Positions 5,733 through 6,162 of a stretch of DNA of 6,162 bases are shown in pieces. The notes under the pieces are model-generated. The model worked only from the letters and a program-made list of their open reading frames with translations. It made no database searches and was not told where the DNA came from. The stretch's first letter is position 1; every line of letters starts with the position of its first letter. Made by a program: the position numbers and the translations under genes. This DNA comes from Pseudomonadota bacterium (lineage in GTDB: Bacteria; Pseudomonadota; Alphaproteobacteria; Rhizobiales; Hyphomicrobiaceae), in the NCBI GenBank assembly GCA_023430845.1, contig JAEYYJ010000068.1:1-6162 (forward strand). Direction: 5' to 3'.

Positions 5733-6162
5733 ATGCCCCATCTCCTCGTCCTCGTCCGTCACGGTGAAAGCGCCTGGAACAAGCTCAATCTGTTCACAGG
5801 CTGGAAGGATCCTGATCTTACCGAGAAGGGCATCGAGGAGGCAACGCGGGCCGGCCGTCTCCTCAAGGAGGCGGGGCACAAGTTCGATATCGCCTACACG
5901 AGCGCGCTCATGCGCGCGCAGCACACCTTGCGCCTGATCCTCGGCGGGCTTGGCCAGCCGGATCTCGAAACCGTCCGCGATCAGCGCCTCAATGAGCGCG
6001 ACTACGGCGATCTCTCCGGCCTCAACAAGGATGATGCGCGCAAGCGCTGGGGCGAGGAGCAGGTGCACATCTGGCGGCGCAGCTACGACATCCCGCCGCC
6101 CGGTGGCGAGAGCCTCAAGGACACCGCGGTGCGCGTGCTCCCCTACTACGAGACCGAGATCT
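5733..6162 (+). CDS. gpmA: 2,3-bisphosphoglycerate-dependent phosphoglycerate mutase (5' part)
   Basis: Cytoplasmic glycolytic and gluconeogenic enzyme that interconverts 3- and 2-phosphoglycerate through a phosphohistidine. The reading frame runs 143 codons and is cut by the window edge, so its end is not seen. RHGES at 9-13 contains the phosphorylated H10. [13 protein letters not shown] (21-33), R61 in the SALMRAQHT stretch, and LNERDYG (86-92) with the acid/base residue E88 are all present, as is the WRRSYD stretch at 114-119. After this the sequence goes straight to PPPGGESL, without the roughly 25-residue insert of the E. coli enzyme; this is the short alphaproteobacterial form, usually a little over 200 aa. 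The ATG is set by homology; the ribosome-binding site is weak (ACGGAA at 5715-5720, 12 nt away). It lies 57 bp after dapB with no terminator visible, so co-transcription is likely. Confidence 0.96.
   Translation, partial: MPHLLVLVRHGESAWNKLNLFTGWKDPDLTEKGIEEATRAGRLLKEAGHKFDIAYTSALMRAQHTLRLILGGLGQPDLETVRDQRLNERDYGDLSGLNKDDARKRWGEEQVHIWRRSYDIPPPGGESLKDTAVRVLPYYETEI

Noticed and set aside
5691..6068. Minus-strand open frame of 125 codons opposite gpmA
   Set aside because: The plus strand encodes a clear phosphoglycerate mutase with RHGES and NERDYG motifs, so this frame is a shadow.
1..6162. tRNA, rRNA, CRISPR array, riboswitch or mobile element
   Set aside because: I saw no cloverleaf, no regularly spaced repeats, no recognisable riboswitch core and no transposase or integrase sequence in the window.

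Overview
The window looks like chromosomal DNA from a high-GC alphaproteobacterium, most likely of the order Hyphomicrobiales. This rests on strong G/C bias at third codon positions, a dapB gene followed directly by gpmA (an arrangement I know from this order), and the short form of GpmA without the insert found in enterobacterial enzymes. The genus cannot be fixed from the sequence.

Layout. Bases 2-88 may hold the last 28 codons of an unidentified gene. A complete ppa gene (inorganic pyrophosphatase, 199-729, +) follows. It faces, tail to tail across 30 bp, a minus-strand pair of paralogous genes for periplasmic solute-binding proteins of ABC transporter family 5. The upstream copy (4152 to 2551, TTG start) and the downstream copy (2358 to 760, ATG start) are similar over their full length, roughly two thirds identical by eye. 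A 192-bp gap between them carries a long perfect-stem hairpin and two shorter ones. No permease or ATPase gene lies in the window. Across a 280-bp divergent intergenic region, a small NTF2-like/SnoaL-type protein is encoded at 4433-4792 (+). Next come dapB (4866-5675, +; lysine/diaminopimelate synthesis) and the 5' part of gpmA (5733 to the window edge, +; glycolysis).

How the genes fit together. ppa, dapB and gpmA are housekeeping genes. The two binding-protein genes form an accessory uptake or sensing module set between them: both proteins would be exported and would capture a small oligopeptide-like or related ligand, but their membrane partners must be encoded elsewhere. The NTF2-like gene is divergent from them and may share regulatory DNA, but nothing shows a functional link.

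I found no evidence of a new defence, mobile or RNA-based system. The points most worth a second look are the duplicated orphan binding proteins, two cysteines present only in the downstream copy, a nearly identical 87-bp tract at their 3' ends, and the hairpins in the gap between them.
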